Assembly (NCBI GenBank): GCA_002421565.1
Contig: DIKC01000129.1
Location: forward strand, 1-7,041
Length of the DNA stretch: 7,041 nt
DNA from: Desulfobulbaceae bacterium UBA5628
GTDB lineage: Bacteria; Desulfobacterota; Desulfobulbia; Desulfobulbales; Desulfurivibrionaceae
Direction of reading: 5' to 3'
Position numbers and translations under genes: made by a program. The notes under the pieces were generated by a model. It saw only the letters and a program-made list of their open reading frames with translations, was not told where the DNA came from and searched no databases. Positions 6,165 to 7,041 of this stretch are shown piece by piece (within the stretch, counting starts at the first letter, position 1; the number at the start of each line of letters is the position of its first letter).

Positions 6165-7041
6165 TGGATACGTTTTCCTGTTGTTTGCCAATTTTTCAGT
6201 ACCGTCTGCCGAGCCCGCTCCAAGAGCGGGGGCAGGGTGGCGGGGTCGAGGGCGCTAACCGCCACCGCCTGGTAACGGGCCGCCGCTTCCCGGATCACCT
6301 CCGGATCGCTCACCCGATCAATTTTATTAAGTACCATAAGCCGGGGGATATGATCCAGTTCCAGTTCCCGCAACAGGTCCTCCACCACCTTCACCTGGTC
6401 GCTGAAGCGGGGATTGCTCAGGTCCACCACATGCAGGAGCAGATCCGCCTCCCGCAGTTCCTCCAAGGTGGCCTTGAAGGCTTGCAGCAGCTCATCCGGC
6501 AGGTGGCGGATAAAGCCCACCGTGTCGGTGACCAGCACCTCCATCTCTTCCGGAAAACGGAGCCGGCGGCTGGTGGGATCGAGGGTGGCGAAGAGCTTGT
6601 CCTCGGCCAGGATGGCGCTGCCGGTCAGGGCGTTGAGCAGGGTCGATTTACCGGCGTTGGTGTAACCGACCAGGGAAAGCACCGGAATTTCCTGCTTGCG
6701 GCGGCGCTCCCGCCGCTGATGCCGCTCCCGGCCCACCTCTTTGAGTTTGCCGGTCAGTTTGGTCAGACGATCGCGAATCCGGCGGCGGTCGATCTCCAGC
6801 CGGGTTTCCCCCGGCCCCCGGCCGCCGATCCCGCCGGTAAGCCGGGAAAGGGCATCGTCGCGGGCGCCGAGCCGGGGCAGCAGGTATTTGAGCTGGGCCA
6901 TTTCGATCTGAAGCTTGCCCTCCCGGCTCAAGGCCCGGCGGGCAAAGATATCGAGGATCAACTGGGTCCGGTCGATGACCCGCAATTCGGTGTGATCGGT
7001 AATCGAACGCACCTGGGAGGGATTGAGTTCCTGGTCGAAGA
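6161..7041 (-). CDS. hflX: GTPase HflX (N-terminus cut off by window edge)
   Basis: HflX is a cytoplasmic GTPase that binds the 50S ribosomal subunit and splits or rescues stalled ribosomes under stress. The visible 292 residues begin inside the N-terminal HflX domain (FDQELNPSQ, then [16 protein letters not shown] and [18 protein letters not shown]) and include the family hallmark [16 protein letters not shown] (about 72-87 of the fragment). A basic coiled-coil linker leads to the GTPase domain: G1 GYTNAGKST (about 125-133), a FATLDPTSR switch I, G3 DTVGF, G4 NKID and a G5-like SAL. The C-terminus is complete and ends in a TGA that overlaps the start of the DUF4390 gene. The frame stays open to the right edge, so a GTG at 7012 is internal and not the start. 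The upstream 100 or more residues lie outside the window. All GTP-binding motifs are intact. It appears to be the upstream member of the operon running through ntrY. Confidence 0.95.
   Translation of the reverse strand, partial: FDQELNPSQVRSITDHTELRVIDRTQLILDIFARRALSREGKLQIEMAQLKYLLPRLGARDDALSRLTGGIGGRGPGETRLEIDRRRIRDRLTKLTGKLKEVGRERHQRRERRRKQEIPVLSLVGYTNAGKSTLLNALTGSAILAEDKLFATLDPTSRRLRFPEEMEVLVTDTVGFIRHLPDELLQAFKATLEELREADLLLHVVDLSNPRFSDQVKVVEDLLRELELDHIPRLMVLNKIDRVSDPEVIREAAARYQAVAVSALDPATLPPLLERARQTVLKNWQTTGKRIQ

Overview
The window is a dense, one-directional stretch of bacterial chromosome. Every gene I can support is on the minus strand, so transcription runs from right to left: hflX (start cut off by the right edge), a DUF4390 exported protein, the sensor kinase gene ntrY, a two-gene accessory cassette (a Schlafen AlbA_2/GHKL protein and a ParA-type ATPase), and the sigma-54 response regulator gene ntrX (C-terminus cut off by the left edge). 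The backbone is GC-rich. The order hflX - DUF4390 - ntrY - ntrX, with an NtrX that keeps its GAFTGA motif, suggests a deltaproteobacterium-type organism (Desulfobacterota/Desulfuromonadota). That is an inference from family and gene order; no rRNA or species marker is present.

Region by region: positions 6161-7041 encode most of the ribosome-associated GTPase HflX. Its stop overlaps the probable GTG start of the DUF4390 gene (5595-6164) in a GTGA. The end of that gene in turn overlaps the probable start of ntrY (3362-5611), so these three genes look translationally coupled. A 54-base gap with an inverted repeat and a tandem heptamer separates ntrY from the cassette. The cassette (1095-3307) consists of two genes joined by an ATGA overlap with a perfect AGGAGG ribosome binding site. 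A 27-base gap with an imperfect 16-base palindrome then leads to ntrX (1-1067).

NtrY and NtrX are expected to form a two-component pathway: a membrane kinase senses a signal and passes phosphate to a regulator that activates sigma-54 promoters. ntrY normally lies next to ntrX. Here the pair is split by about 2.3 kb that is visibly less GC-rich (about 48-50 % in hand-counted samples, against about 62-67 % in ntrY samples). Both two-component genes are undamaged where visible and all genes point the same way, so the cassette looks like a clean acquisition into the kinase-regulator junction. It is the most interesting part of the window: an AlbA_2/GHKL ATPase paired with an orphan ParA ATPase, with no ParB, parS, integrase or transposase in sight. 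Its function is unknown; defence, regulation or DNA positioning are all possible. There is no gene-free stretch longer than 300 bases, and I see no tRNA, rRNA, CRISPR array, insertion sequence or convincing intrinsic terminator.
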